Assembly: GCF_000255135.1 (NCBI RefSeq)
Contig: NC_016751.1
Coordinates: 1-64,000 of the forward strand
Source: Marinitoga piezophila KA3
Lineage (GTDB): Bacteria; Thermotogota; Thermotogae; Petrotogales; Petrotogaceae
Reading direction: 5' to 3'
DNA: 64,000 nt
The notes beneath the pieces are model-generated. The model was not told the origin of the DNA. It saw nothing but the letters and a program-made list of their open reading frames with translations, and made no database searches. The stretch's first letter is position 1; each line of letters opens with the position of its first letter. Shown here piece after piece: positions 1 to 7,484 of this stretch. The translations under genes were made by a program, and so were the position numbers.

Positions 1-113
1 TAAATCTCAACAAAGTTCATGAAATTTTTTCTTGATTAAGTATGTTAAATCTGATATCCTATATAGTGCACCTCGTTTTATTATTTTTATTTTTTGGTCA
101 GGGGGTAATTGTT

Positions 114-1478
114 GTGTCGAAGGAAGAACTGTTGGAGCAATTGAAATCGAAAATAAATAGACTTACCTGGGATCAATGGTTTACCTCTGCCAAGATTCTC
201 GATATACAGGGAGATAGGGTAATAATAGGAATGGGAAATCTTTTTATAAAAGATTTCGTAGCAAAGAAATATGGTAATCTTGTGTCGGATACGCTTTCTG
301 AAATTCTTTCTAAAAAAGTAAAGGTTGAATTTACATTTATACCAGCTGACCAAAATAAGAATAAACCAGCTGGAAAATTAATCAAGGAAAGACCTTTAAA
401 ATTATCCGACTTTAATCCTGAATATACATTTGAAAATTTTGTTGTTGGAGAATCTAACAGAGTGGCATATTATTCTGCGTTAGAGGTAGCGAATAATCCA
501 GGGAAATACAATCCATTGTTTATATATGGCGATGTTGCCTTAGGAAAAACGCATTTATTACATGCTATTGGTAATAAAGTTATGGAAACATCTCCAAATT
601 TAAAGGTTATGTATGTAACAGCAGAAGAGTTTATGAATGATATGATGCGTTCTTTAAGAGAAGAACAGATGGATGATTTTAGAGAACGTTATAGAAAAAA
701 GGTTGATATCTTATTAATTGATGATGTTCAATTTTTAATAGGAAAGGACATGGCTCAGGGAGAACTCTTCCATACATTTAATACATTATTTAATCTTGGA
801 AAACAAATTATTATCTGTTCTGATAGAACGCCTGAAGAATTGGCAACCTTTCATCCAAGGTTAATAAGTAGATTTGAAATGGGATTGGTTGTTAATGTAA
901 ATGAGCCTGATAAAAAAACAAAGTTAAGAATTGCTAAGAAAATGGCAGAGATGAGTTCTTTATATATTTCCGATGATGTTGTTACATATTTGGTAGATAA
1001 CATAGATAATAATTTAAGAAAATTAAGAGGTTTAATTTTAAATCTCTTTTTCCATAGCAAGGTTACTGGGGAGCCTATAAATGTTGAAACTGTGAAGAAA
1101 TTGTATAGCTCATTAAAAAGACATAAGAAAATTGCTATGGAAAATAAAGAGAGTTTAGCTGTATTAAAGAAAAATCTTATTTTGGAGTCTGTATTAAAAG
1201 AATATAATCTTACAAGAGATCAATTGTTTAGCACTACCAGAAAGAAGGAAATTTCTGAAGCGCGTCAGGTTTTAACCTTTTTATTAAAAAATTATGGAAA
1301 GATGAAAGTAAAGGAAATTTCGTCTTTTGTTGGTAAGAATCATTCCACTGTAAGTCAGGCTATAAAGAAAATAGAAAAGGAATTAACTACAGGGAATCTT
1401 GTCTTAAAAAGAAGAATTGATGATATAAGAAGAGTTTTTGAAGAAGCAGAAAAGATTCATGATCAAACAGCAAGTTAA
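114..1478 (+). CDS. dnaA: Chromosomal replication initiator DnaA
   Basis: DnaA binds origin DnaA boxes and opens the duplex using an AAA+ ATPase. I start it at GTG 114 (454 aa), placed about 8 bases after AGGGGG; an in-frame ATG at 42 would add 24 hydrophobic residues that do not belong to the family. An N-terminal domain with an LTWDQWF segment is followed by the AAA+ core. Its Walker A reads GDVALGKT, where most family members have GGVGLGKT. Walker B is ILLIDDVQF, and the sensor region is SDRTPEELATFHPRLISRF. The C-terminal helix-turn-helix carries the DnaA signature as GKNHSTVSQAI, usually GRDHTTV. It is a single gene closed by a strong convergent terminator. dnaN lies 3 kb away on the other strand, so the common dnaA-dnaN operon is broken. 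Identity is secure. Confidence 0.96.
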   Translation: MSKEELLEQLKSKINRLTWDQWFTSAKILDIQGDRVIIGMGNLFIKDFVAKKYGNLVSDTLSEILSKKVKVEFTFIPADQNKNKPAGKLIKERPLKLSDFNPEYTFENFVVGESNRVAYYSALEVANNPGKYNPLFIYGDVALGKTHLLHAIGNKVMETSPNLKVMYVTAEEFMNDMMRSLREEQMDDFRERYRKKVDILLIDDVQFLIGKDMAQGELFHTFNTLFNLGKQIIICSDRTPEELATFHPRLISRFEMGLVVNVNEPDKKTKLRIAKKMAEMSSLYISDDVVTYLVDNIDNNLRKLRGLILNLFFHSKVTGEPINVETVKKLYSSLKRHKKIAMENKESLAVLKKNLILESVLKEYNLTRDQLFSTTRKKEISEARQVLTFLLKNYGKMKVKEISSFVGKNHSTVSQAIKKIEKELTTGNLVLKRRIDDIRRVFEEAEKIHDQTAS

Positions 1479-1511
1479 ACTGTACCCTTATATTTCAGGG
1501 TACAGTTTTTT
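1478..1511. terminator. Bidirectional terminator between dnaA and msrA
   Basis: An 11-bp perfect inverted repeat (AACTGTACCCT / AGGGTACAGTT) with an 8-base loop is followed by a T run. It lies between two convergent genes and has an A run on the other side, so it can serve both strands. Confidence 0.9.
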
Positions 1512-1512
1512 A

Positions 1513-2013
1513 TTATAAAGAAATAAAAAATTTTGTAATTTCTTCTCTTCTGTAATGGCAGTAAGGTTTTTTTCCTGTTTTTTCATAATAGTCCTGATGA
1601 TAATCTTCAGCAGAATAAAATTCTTTCGCCTGTTCTATTTTTGTAGCTACATCATATTTTGACTGTAAAATAGATATAATTTTTTCAGCCAATTCCCTTT
1701 GCTCATCTTCGGTGTAAAATATAACACTTCTATATTGTGTTCCGATGTCAGGTCCCTGTCTATTTATTTCAGTGAAATCATGTATTTCAAAAAAATATTT
1801 TAATAATTCTTCTGTTGAGATAATTTCATTATCATATATAACTTTTACAGTTTCTGCATGTCCTGTTCTTCCTGTACATACTTCTTCATATGTGGGATTT
1901 TCTGTTTTTCCACCCATATATCCAACCTCAGTATCCATTACACCATCTAATTTTTTAAATAAATCTTCTACTCCCCAAAAGCAACCAGCAGCAAGATAAA
2001 TTGTTTTTTTCAT
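1513..2013 (-). CDS. msrA: Peptide-methionine (S)-S-oxide reductase MsrA
   Basis: MsrA reduces methionine-S-sulfoxide in proteins and free methionine, repairing oxidative damage in the cytoplasm. The 166-residue protein has the family hallmark GCFWG near residue 10, containing the catalytic Cys. It also has [18 protein letters not shown], then GHAETVKV and a QYRSVIFY segment, all typical of MsrA. No MsrB domain is fused and none follows. The ATG at 2013 is preceded by a GGAGGTG ribosome site. It is a single gene that converges on dnaA and shares the terminator there. A peroxide-repair enzyme is plausible for an anaerobe facing occasional oxygen. Confidence 0.96.
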   Translation of the reverse strand: MKKTIYLAAGCFWGVEDLFKKLDGVMDTEVGYMGGKTENPTYEEVCTGRTGHAETVKVIYDNEIISTEELLKYFFEIHDFTEINRQGPDIGTQYRSVIFYTEDEQRELAEKIISILQSKYDVATKIEQAKEFYSAEDYHQDYYEKTGKKPYCHYRREEITKFFISL

Positions 2014-2097
2014 ATTTTCACCTCCAGAAAATGTATATATATTATTTTACCATAAAATTAGGAAAACAAACAACTTTTTTATATTATAATAATCTGA

Positions 2098-2103
2098 TAT
2101 AAT
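2098..2103 (+). promoter_or_regulatory. Likely -10 element of the nitroreductase gene
   Basis: A TATAAT hexamer lies about 45 bases before the ATG at 2144. The corresponding -35 region is only an AT-rich stretch, so only the -10 is supported. Confidence 0.45.
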
Positions 2104-2143
2104 ATAAATAACAACAATGAATTTGTTAAGGGAGGGAAGAAAG

Positions 2144-2875
2144 ATGAAATGCGGAAGAGAGGTTTTAAAATCGAATTGGAAGAATCTTGAAGTGGATTTG
2201 CCAGATAGAAAAAAGGGAATTAAAAATCCTCCATATATAAAACCATATCCTCAGGATACGGAATTAATAAATTTACCAGACATAAAAGGTTTTAAACCGA
2301 TAAATAATGATTTCATTTCTTTATTGTTTAATAGGCAGAGTCGCAGAAGATATAAAGATAAACCTATTAGTCTGGAAGAATTATCCTATATGTTGTTTTA
2401 TACGCAAGGTGTAAAAAAAGTGGTAAAGGATAAAGTAACCTTTAGAACTGTTCCATCTGCAGGAGCTACACATCCTCTTGAAACATATATTGTTGTGTTT
2501 AATGTTAAAGGATTGGAAAAAGGAATTTATAGATATATATCCACAGAACATAAATTACTCCCAATAAAATTTGAAAACTTAAGAGAAGAGATTATAGAAG
2601 CTACATTAGGCCAAAGGTTTATAGGAGAGAGTGCTGTTGTATTTGTTTGGAGTGCAATCCCTTATAGAACAGAATGGAAGTACAAAAACGAGGCTCATAA
2701 GACAATTTCTATTGATGCAGGACATGTATGTCAAAATTTATATTTACTTGCTGAATCAATAAATTGTGGGACATGTGCAGTTGCTGCGTATGATCAGGAT
2801 TTAATGGATAAATTAATTGAAGTAGATGGTAAAGATGAGTTTGTGGTTTATCTTGCACCAATAGGTAAAATTTAA
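2144..2875 (+). CDS. SagB/ThcOx-type nitroreductase-fold dehydrogenase
   Basis: This 243-residue protein belongs to the FMN-dependent nitroreductase superfamily, closest to the SagB-type dehydrogenases. The N-terminal half has RQSRRRYKDKPISLEELS, the flavin-phosphate contact region. It then has FRTVPSAGATHPLETYIVV, which is typical of SagB/ThcOx, and a C-terminal CGTCAVAAYDQD segment. SagB relatives that act on azoline peptides are encoded with a cyclodehydratase and precursor peptides, and none is present here. A stand-alone NAD(P)H-dependent flavin oxidoreductase is therefore more likely, with unknown substrate. I chose ATG 2144 because GGAGGG sits 7 bases upstream; an in-frame ATG at 2117 has no ribosome site. 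Confidence 0.82.
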   Translation: MKCGREVLKSNWKNLEVDLPDRKKGIKNPPYIKPYPQDTELINLPDIKGFKPINNDFISLLFNRQSRRRYKDKPISLEELSYMLFYTQGVKKVVKDKVTFRTVPSAGATHPLETYIVVFNVKGLEKGIYRYISTEHKLLPIKFENLREEIIEATLGQRFIGESAVVFVWSAIPYRTEWKYKNEAHKTISIDAGHVCQNLYLLAESINCGTCAVAAYDQDLMDKLIEVDGKDEFVVYLAPIGKI

Positions 2876-2877
2876 TA

Positions 2878-2907
2878 AAAATAGCAGCCTGAAATGGCTG
2901 CTATTTT
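2878..2907. terminator. Bidirectional terminator
   Basis: A 12-bp perfect inverted repeat AAAATAGCAGCC / GGCTGCTATTTT with a 6-base loop lies between two convergent genes. It overlaps the last codons of the minus-strand gene. Confidence 0.9.
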
Positions 2908-3158
2908 ACTATTACATTTATTTTTTCTTTAAAGAAGTCTTTATCTTCTTCGGTAAATACATTGGTTGGATATAAATAGATATAAGTCCATACTGTATCA
3001 ATAGGGTCTATAACCATTTTTTTATCAGTTCCATTTATATAATTCACAATTTCTTTTAAAGCAGAAATTGACTCTTTATCGTCAGTATTAACTTTGAATT
3101 TCCATGTTTCAATTTTTTCACCTTTTACTTCAAGCACTTCAAGTTCAAATTTTTCCAT
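2901..3158 (-). CDS. Small conserved-looking protein of unknown function
   Basis: An 85-residue acidic soluble protein that I do not recognise. It alternates short hydrophobic strands with charged residues, including a KFELEVLEVKGEKIETWKFKV start and a WTYIYLYPTNVF segment, so an alpha/beta fold is likely. It has no signal peptide, membrane segment or cysteines. I chose the second ATG (MEKF) because AAGGAGGA lies 7 bases upstream; the earlier ATG nearly abuts that site. It starts 14 bases before the end of nfi and is the last gene of the dnaN-ispF-nfi operon, so it is probably translationally coupled to nfi. That context does not define a function. Confidence 0.7.
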   Translation of the reverse strand: MEKFELEVLEVKGEKIETWKFKVNTDDKESISALKEIVNYINGTDKKMVIDPIDTVWTYIYLYPTNVFTEEDKDFFKEKINVIVK

Positions 3159-3846
3159 TTGCATTCCTCCTTGGAAAGATTTCATTTTTAATTTTTTGAG
3201 AGTAATAATGTGCTAATCTTGTTGGTTCAGGGAGTTTATACCTTGTAGAAAATTTTAAAGCAAAATATCTGGCTTCATCTATTGTAATGAAATTCCCCGG
3301 TGAAACAAAAACAGGTTTTGTTTTTTCACGCGTTCTAATAACACAGCCAATTTTTTTGTCTTTTTTATCATAAATATATGAATAATCACCTTTATTATTT
3401 CCAGGTTCATCAAAGTTACCATATAATTTTGATTTTGCTATACCAATAGTCGGAATTTCTATAAAAAATGAAGCGTGAGTAGCAATTCCCATTTTTCTTG
3501 GATGAGCAATTCCATGACCGTCAAAAAAAACAATATCAGGTCTTATAGTGACTTTTTTCCATGCGTTTAAAAAGACAGGTAATTCTCTAAAAGCCAATAA
3601 TCCAGGTATATATGGAAATTCAATTTCCTGATAATGATATTTTACTTCTAACTCATTGAAATTTTTATCTATTATTACTATAATTGCCAATCCAAATTCT
3701 TTATAAAACGAAAGATCGACTCCTGCAACCACATTAACTTCCTTTGACAAAGGAATTAGTGAAATTTGATTTATTAAAGATTTTTGTATATTTATGCACT
3801 TTTTATAATCTAAATCTATAAAATCATGAATATGATTATAATCCAA
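3145..3846 (-). CDS. nfi: Endonuclease V (deoxyinosine 3' endonuclease)
   Basis: Endonuclease V nicks DNA one base 3' of deoxyinosine, removing products of adenine deamination, a relevant job at high temperature. The 233-residue protein shows the family order: VAGVDLSF with the first catalytic Asp, FPYIPGLLAFRE with the catalytic Glu, FFDGHGIAHPRKMGIATH with the wedge and metal-binding region, and a C-terminal PEPTRLAHYYSQ. I start it at TTG 3846, one base after the ispF stop and just after a GGTG. The resulting start, M-D-Y, matches the Thermotoga maritima enzyme as I remember it. A TTG at 3864 would add six residues and has no ribosome site. Confidence 0.93.
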   Translation of the reverse strand: MDYNHIHDFIDLDYKKCINIQKSLINQISLIPLSKEVNVVAGVDLSFYKEFGLAIIVIIDKNFNELEVKYHYQEIEFPYIPGLLAFRELPVFLNAWKKVTIRPDIVFFDGHGIAHPRKMGIATHASFFIEIPTIGIAKSKLYGNFDEPGNNKGDYSYIYDKKDKKIGCVIRTREKTKPVFVSPGNFITIDEARYFALKFSTRYKLPEPTRLAHYYSQKIKNEIFPRRNANGKI

Positions 3847-3847
3847 T

Positions 3848-4318
3848 TTATTCACCACACTCAATTAATACAACACAATAAGCTTCTATACCTTCATTTT
3901 TGCCGCCGATTCCAAGCGAATTTCCTGATTTTCCTTTTATATTAACTTGGGAAGGTGAAATTCTCATTAATTTTGATAAAAGCTCTTTCATTTCCGTTTT
4001 ATATTTGTTTATCTTTACATAAGAAGTAACAACGGTGGTATCTATATTGATTATTTTGATATTTGAAAGTTTTTCCATAGTTTTTTTTAATAGAATTTTG
4101 CTGTCTATATTTTTATATTCTTCAGTTTCAGGGAAAAGCTCTCCTATATTTTCATATCCACATGCCCCAAGTAATGCATCAATTATAGAATGAATAAGGA
4201 CATCCCCATCGGAATGCCCTTTTAATCCTAAATCAGAATTTACCTCAATGCCGCCAAGATATAATTTTTTGCCTTTTTCAAAAGGATGTACATCATATCC
4301 AAAACCAACTCTGAACAT
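3848..4318 (-). CDS. ispF: 2-C-methyl-D-erythritol 2,4-cyclodiphosphate synthase
   Basis: IspF cyclises 4-diphosphocytidyl-methylerythritol 2-phosphate to MEcPP with release of CMP in the MEP isoprenoid pathway. The 156-residue protein has the zinc-site motif GYDVHPF near the N-terminus and GHSDGDVLIHSIIDALLGA. It also has the NIDTTVVTS segment and a C-terminal GIGGKNEGIEAYCVVLIE. The usual K-A-T-T-T-E loop is KGKSGNS here, a modest departure in the CMP-binding part. Its ATG shares one base with the dnaN stop codon, so it is coupled to dnaN. None of the other MEP genes is in the window. Confidence 0.94.
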   Translation of the reverse strand: MFRVGFGYDVHPFEKGKKLYLGGIEVNSDLGLKGHSDGDVLIHSIIDALLGACGYENIGELFPETEEYKNIDSKILLKKTMEKLSNIKIINIDTTVVTSYVKINKYKTEMKELLSKLMRISPSQVNIKGKSGNSLGIGGKNEGIEAYCVVLIECGE

Positions 4319-5586
4319 TATTGTAACCTCACTGGCATAACTATATACATGTATGAATCATCGCCAACAGGTTTTATCATTGTTTGTGAGCTTTCACTTG
4401 TAATATTAAATTCAACCTCAGCGGTTGCAATATGGTCAATAGCCTCTCTTAGATATTTTGGAGAATAAGCTATTAATATATCTTCACCTTCTTTATCAAC
4501 TTCTAATTCTTCAACAGCAAGACCTACATCAGGTGATTTCGCTGATAATTCCATAATACTATCTTTTATTTCTATTTTTACCTGATCATTTTTTGCAGCA
4601 ATTGAAACTCTTTTTAAAACATTAAGGAATAAATCTGTTGACGCAATAACTTTTGTTTTAAATGCCTGAGGAATTATATTTATATAATCCGGGAAAGGTG
4701 CATCAACGACATTTAAGATTATTTCTACCTTATCGTCTTCTAGGAATATTAGAACCCTGGAACCATCAAAGAAAAGTTCTATGTTTTCGGTTTTTGAGCT
4801 CTTTAAAACATTTACGAGTTCTTCCATACTTTTTAGAGATAATAAAAATGATGGTGGCATATTTACTGTATCTAATGAAAGTTCAGCAAGTGCTAATCTA
4901 TAACCATCTGCAGCAACAAGAGTTAAATAACCACCTTCTCTAAAGTCCCAATAAACACCATTTAAATTTTTTGAAATATTTTCAGAGCTTTTTAATGCAC
5001 AAAAAATAACCTTTTCAATCATAGCTAATAATTTAGTTTTTTCAAATGTAAATATTCCTTCTTCAACTTTATTTGGTACTATTTCCGGAAAATCTTCAGG
5101 ATCCATTGTTGGAACTACAAATTCAGATTTTCCAGCAATAATTTTAATGTTTTTTCCTTCAATATAGATATTAATATTTTCATAATTTAAATTTCTTATA
5201 ATATCTACAAAGTTTGTAGCATCAACTACAAATTCAGGTTTTAAAGAAGTTGAATCAGTCTTTATTTCTTCAGGGGAAAATAATGTGTTGTTTTCTTCTT
5301 CGGTTTCAATAACTTCAAAATTTTCATTTTCAACAGCATCAGCTGAAACGCTTTCTTCTCCGAATAATTCATTGTCTATTTTTTCAACCTCTTCAAATAA
5401 TATGTTACTTAAAACACCATGAAAAGAAGTTTGTAAATCTGTTGCGTAAAGGTGTAAATTGTTATCCTTAACAGAAAACTTAAATCCAGATAATACAGGG
5501 TTTGTTGTTTTTTTAGCCACAGCTTTTGATGCCATATCCATAAGGTTTAAGAGCTTGTTTCTTGTAACTTCTAGCTTATAAATCAT
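4318..5586 (-). CDS. dnaN: DNA polymerase III beta sliding clamp with acidic insertion
   Basis: DnaN is the ring-shaped clamp that tethers DNA polymerase III to DNA. The 422-residue protein has the three-domain clamp signature: LYATDLQT in domain I, SENISKNLNGVYWDF and LVAADGYRLALAE in domain II, FPDYINIIPQ, and the C-terminal MYIVMPVRL. It is about 55 residues longer than the Thermotoga clamp. The excess lies in domain I, residues about 61-117, where a strand-to-strand turn is replaced by a segment with 18 Asp/Glu and 3 Lys. GAGGAG precedes the ATG. It heads a minus-strand operon with ispF, nfi and a small gene. Confidence 0.95.
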   Translation of the reverse strand: MIYKLEVTRNKLLNLMDMASKAVAKKTTNPVLSGFKFSVKDNNLHLYATDLQTSFHGVLSNILFEEVEKIDNELFGEESVSADAVENENFEVIETEEENNTLFSPEEIKTDSTSLKPEFVVDATNFVDIIRNLNYENINIYIEGKNIKIIAGKSEFVVPTMDPEDFPEIVPNKVEEGIFTFEKTKLLAMIEKVIFCALKSSENISKNLNGVYWDFREGGYLTLVAADGYRLALAELSLDTVNMPPSFLLSLKSMEELVNVLKSSKTENIELFFDGSRVLIFLEDDKVEIILNVVDAPFPDYINIIPQAFKTKVIASTDLFLNVLKRVSIAAKNDQVKIEIKDSIMELSAKSPDVGLAVEELEVDKEGEDILIAYSPKYLREAIDHIATAEVEFNITSESSQTMIKPVGDDSYMYIVMPVRLQ

Positions 5587-5687
5587 TTTTATTCCTCCTC
5601 AATCTATTTTATTTGATTATTTCATATAAAAATATTTATATATTCTATTTTACAATAAATCTTCATTAAAAATCAAGTAATATATAG

Positions 5688-5693
5688 TATAAT
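5688..5693 (+). promoter_or_regulatory. -10 element upstream of the GDPD gene
   Basis: TATAAT lies 20 bases before the GTG at 5714. A transcript starting at its expected site would have a leader of roughly 15 bases before that GTG. No clear -35 hexamer is seen. Confidence 0.5.
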
Positions 5694-5713
5694 ATATATG
5701 AGGATGTGAAATT

Positions 5714-6577
5714 GTGAGATTTTTAAAGATCATAACTATTGTTTTTTCTATAATTATTTCATTATCAATGGTATATGATAAATTTAACGATGAAATTAAT
5801 TATAATAAAATATTTTCAGATATTGAAAAATATAAAGCAACACATAAAATTAAAGGAGGAAGAAAGATGAAAGATAGACCTGTAATACTTGGTCATAGAG
5901 GATATAGGAGTAAATATCCAGAAAACACAATTTTAGCTTATTTAAAAGCTATAGAATATGGTGGAGATGGTGTGGAGCTTGATGTTCACCTTTCTTCAGA
6001 TAATGTTTTAATAATTCATCATGATGATAACTTTGAAAAGATCACAGGTGATAAAAGAAAAATTAGAGAAATGACTTCGAAAGAAATAATGAAAATAAAA
6101 ATAGACGGAGAGCCAGTTCCTACGCTTGAAGAGGTTTTTGTAAAATTACCAGAATATGCATATATTAATGTTGAAATAAAAGATCCAGATGCCTCTGAGC
6201 TTGCATATAATGTTGTTAAAAGTTTTAATGCGTTTGATAGAGTTCTATTTTCTTCATTTGAAATTGAAAGTTTGAGACGTTTAAGAAATCTTGATAAAGA
6301 TATAGATCTTGGACTATTAATTGAAGATAAAGAGAGAATAGAAAAAATAATGGGCTTACACAAAGAGCTTAATTTTTATTCTTTAAACCTTCCAGTTGAA
6401 GGAATTGAAATGTTGGGGTTAGATAATTTTAAAACATTAATATCAAAATATTCTGAGATTGGGTTGCATATTGTAATATGGACATTAAATGATATTAAAA
6501 CATTAGAAAATTTAGATGGTTATATAGATGCTGTAATTACAGATGATATTGAAAAAATAGTGAATTATTATAAATGA
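5714..6577 (+). CDS. Glycerophosphodiester phosphodiesterase, membrane-anchored form
   Basis: The enzyme hydrolyses glycerophosphodiesters to glycerol-3-phosphate and an alcohol. From residue 56 it has the GDPD core: ILGHRGYRSKYPENT with the catalytic His, then VELDVHLSSDNVLIIHHDD with metal ligands and the second catalytic His, VPTLEEVF, NVEIKD, and a C-terminal VIWTLND. The GTG start at 5714, after GAGG, adds an N-terminal hydrophobic helix (about residues 4-20) and a charged linker, giving a 287-residue membrane-anchored protein. A second in-frame start, ATG 5867, has a much better site (GGAGGA, 6 bases away) and would give a soluble 236-residue enzyme. Both forms may be made. Confidence 0.9.
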   Translation: MRFLKIITIVFSIIISLSMVYDKFNDEINYNKIFSDIEKYKATHKIKGGRKMKDRPVILGHRGYRSKYPENTILAYLKAIEYGGDGVELDVHLSSDNVLIIHHDDNFEKITGDKRKIREMTSKEIMKIKIDGEPVPTLEEVFVKLPEYAYINVEIKDPDASELAYNVVKSFNAFDRVLFSSFEIESLRRLRNLDKDIDLGLLIEDKERIEKIMGLHKELNFYSLNLPVEGIEMLGLDNFKTLISKYSEIGLHIVIWTLNDIKTLENLDGYIDAVITDDIEKIVNYYK

Positions 6578-6623
6578 TTTTTATAGAAAAATCTATGGGT
6601 TATTACATGATGGGGGGGATAAT

Positions 6624-6929
6624 ATGCCTGAATTTGCAAATCCATTTTCTGGATTAAAAAAGGATAAGAAATTATCTCATGAAGAATTGGTAAGGGCTAT
6701 TAGATTCATGGTTGCAGCAGAATATGAGGCAGTTCAAATGTATATGCAACTTGCAGAATCTACGGATAACAAATTGGCAAAAGAAGTTCTTATTGATATT
6801 GCCAATGAAGAAAGAGTACACGCAGGAGAATTTTTAAGGTTATTGAAAGAACTTGCACCTGATGAAGAAAAGTATTATGAAGAGGGTGCCAAAGAGGTTG
6901 AAGAGGAAATTGAAAAGTTAAAAGAATAA
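6624..6929 (+). CDS. Ferritin-like diiron protein of the encapsulin-cargo type
   Basis: This 101-residue protein is a short ferritin-like helical protein. AIRFMVAAEYEAVQMYMQLAE supplies the first Glu ligands, and DIANEERVHAGEFLRLL supplies the E-E-x-x-H set of the second helix. That is the half-ferritin layout, where two subunits build a diiron site. It resembles the ferritin-like proteins (Flp/EncFtn) stored in encapsulin shells of Thermotoga and Pyrococcus. No encapsulin gene is next to it, and its C-terminus ends in acidic EEEIEKLKE without the GGDLGIRKL-type loading tail. A free iron-oxidising or storage role is possible. It has its own GGGGGGAT ribosome site and is followed by a terminator. 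Confidence 0.85.
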   Translation: MPEFANPFSGLKKDKKLSHEELVRAIRFMVAAEYEAVQMYMQLAESTDNKLAKEVLIDIANEERVHAGEFLRLLKELAPDEEKYYEEGAKEVEEEIEKLKE

Positions 6930-6930
6930 T

Positions 6931-6965
6931 AAAATGGCTAATCTCGTCTGAGATTAGCCATTTTT
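6931..6965 (+). terminator. Rho-independent terminator
   Basis: A 15-bp perfect stem AAAATGGCTAATCTC / GAGATTAGCCATTTT with a 4-base loop and a T tail, directly after the ferritin-like gene. Confidence 0.93.
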
Positions 6966-6982
6966 ATATGAAAAATATATGG

Positions 6983-6988
6983 TATAAT
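6983..6988 (+). promoter_or_regulatory. -10 element of the LPP20-like lipoprotein gene
   Basis: TATAAT about 34 bases before the ATG at 7022 and directly downstream of a terminator. The expected transcript start rules out an earlier in-frame ATG at 6968. Confidence 0.55.
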
Positions 6989-7021
6989 ATGTACTGTATA
7001 TGGAAAATGGGAGGTGTTGGT

Positions 7022-7468
7022 ATGAAAAGAAGATTATATTTTATTCTGGCATTATTTATTATAGTAATTACATTTAATTCATGTGGAGCTACAAATAGTG
7101 GTATATTTGCTCAACCTGATATGGAAAAGAATACTTCATATCATGATTTTAAAGGATTTGGAATTATTGATTACAAAACTTTTCCTCATGAAGCACAGGC
7201 AAAACTTGCAGCTCTTGAGGCTGCAAGGCAGGATGCATATACAAAAGCAGTGGAATATGTTTATGGGACATATATTGATTCCAGTACAACTGTAAAAGAT
7301 TTCGTTATGCAAAACAAAGAAATTGAATCAAAATTATATGGTTTAATAAAAGGTGCCCAGGAAATAAATCAGGGATTTGATATGAATGAAGGAATGGCAT
7401 GGGTTGTTATAAGAATATATAAAAAGGATATAGAAAATATTATTGGAAAAAGAATAAAGTACTTCTAA
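7022..7468 (+). CDS. LPP20/FlgT-N-like lipoprotein
   Basis: A 148-residue exported protein. Residues 1-20 form a signal peptide with two Arg, a hydrophobic core and a lipobox-like FNSC, so it is probably a lipoprotein acylated at Cys20. The mature part has AKLAALEAARQDAYTKAVEYVYG, then TTVKDFVMQNKEIESKLYGLIKGA and WVVIRIY. This is the alpha/beta fold of the LPP20 family, also seen in the N-terminal domain of flagellar FlgT. Its precise job is not known; related proteins sit at the cell envelope. ATG 7022 follows GGGAGG by 7 bases. It is closely followed by a dehydrogenase gene, which probably shares its transcript. Confidence 0.75.
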   Translation: MKRRLYFILALFIIVITFNSCGATNSGIFAQPDMEKNTSYHDFKGFGIIDYKTFPHEAQAKLAALEAARQDAYTKAVEYVYGTYIDSSTTVKDFVMQNKEIESKLYGLIKGAQEINQGFDMNEGMAWVVIRIYKKDIENIIGKRIKYF

Positions 7469-7484
7469 AAAAGGAGGAATTCTT

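Noticed and set aside
1-113. Origin of replication next to dnaA
   Set aside because: Only 113 bases are available upstream, with no repeated DnaA-box-like motif seen; the downstream gap is a terminator.
2144-2875. SagB of a thiazole/oxazole-modified peptide cluster
   Set aside because: No cyclodehydratase, precursor peptide or exporter is nearby.
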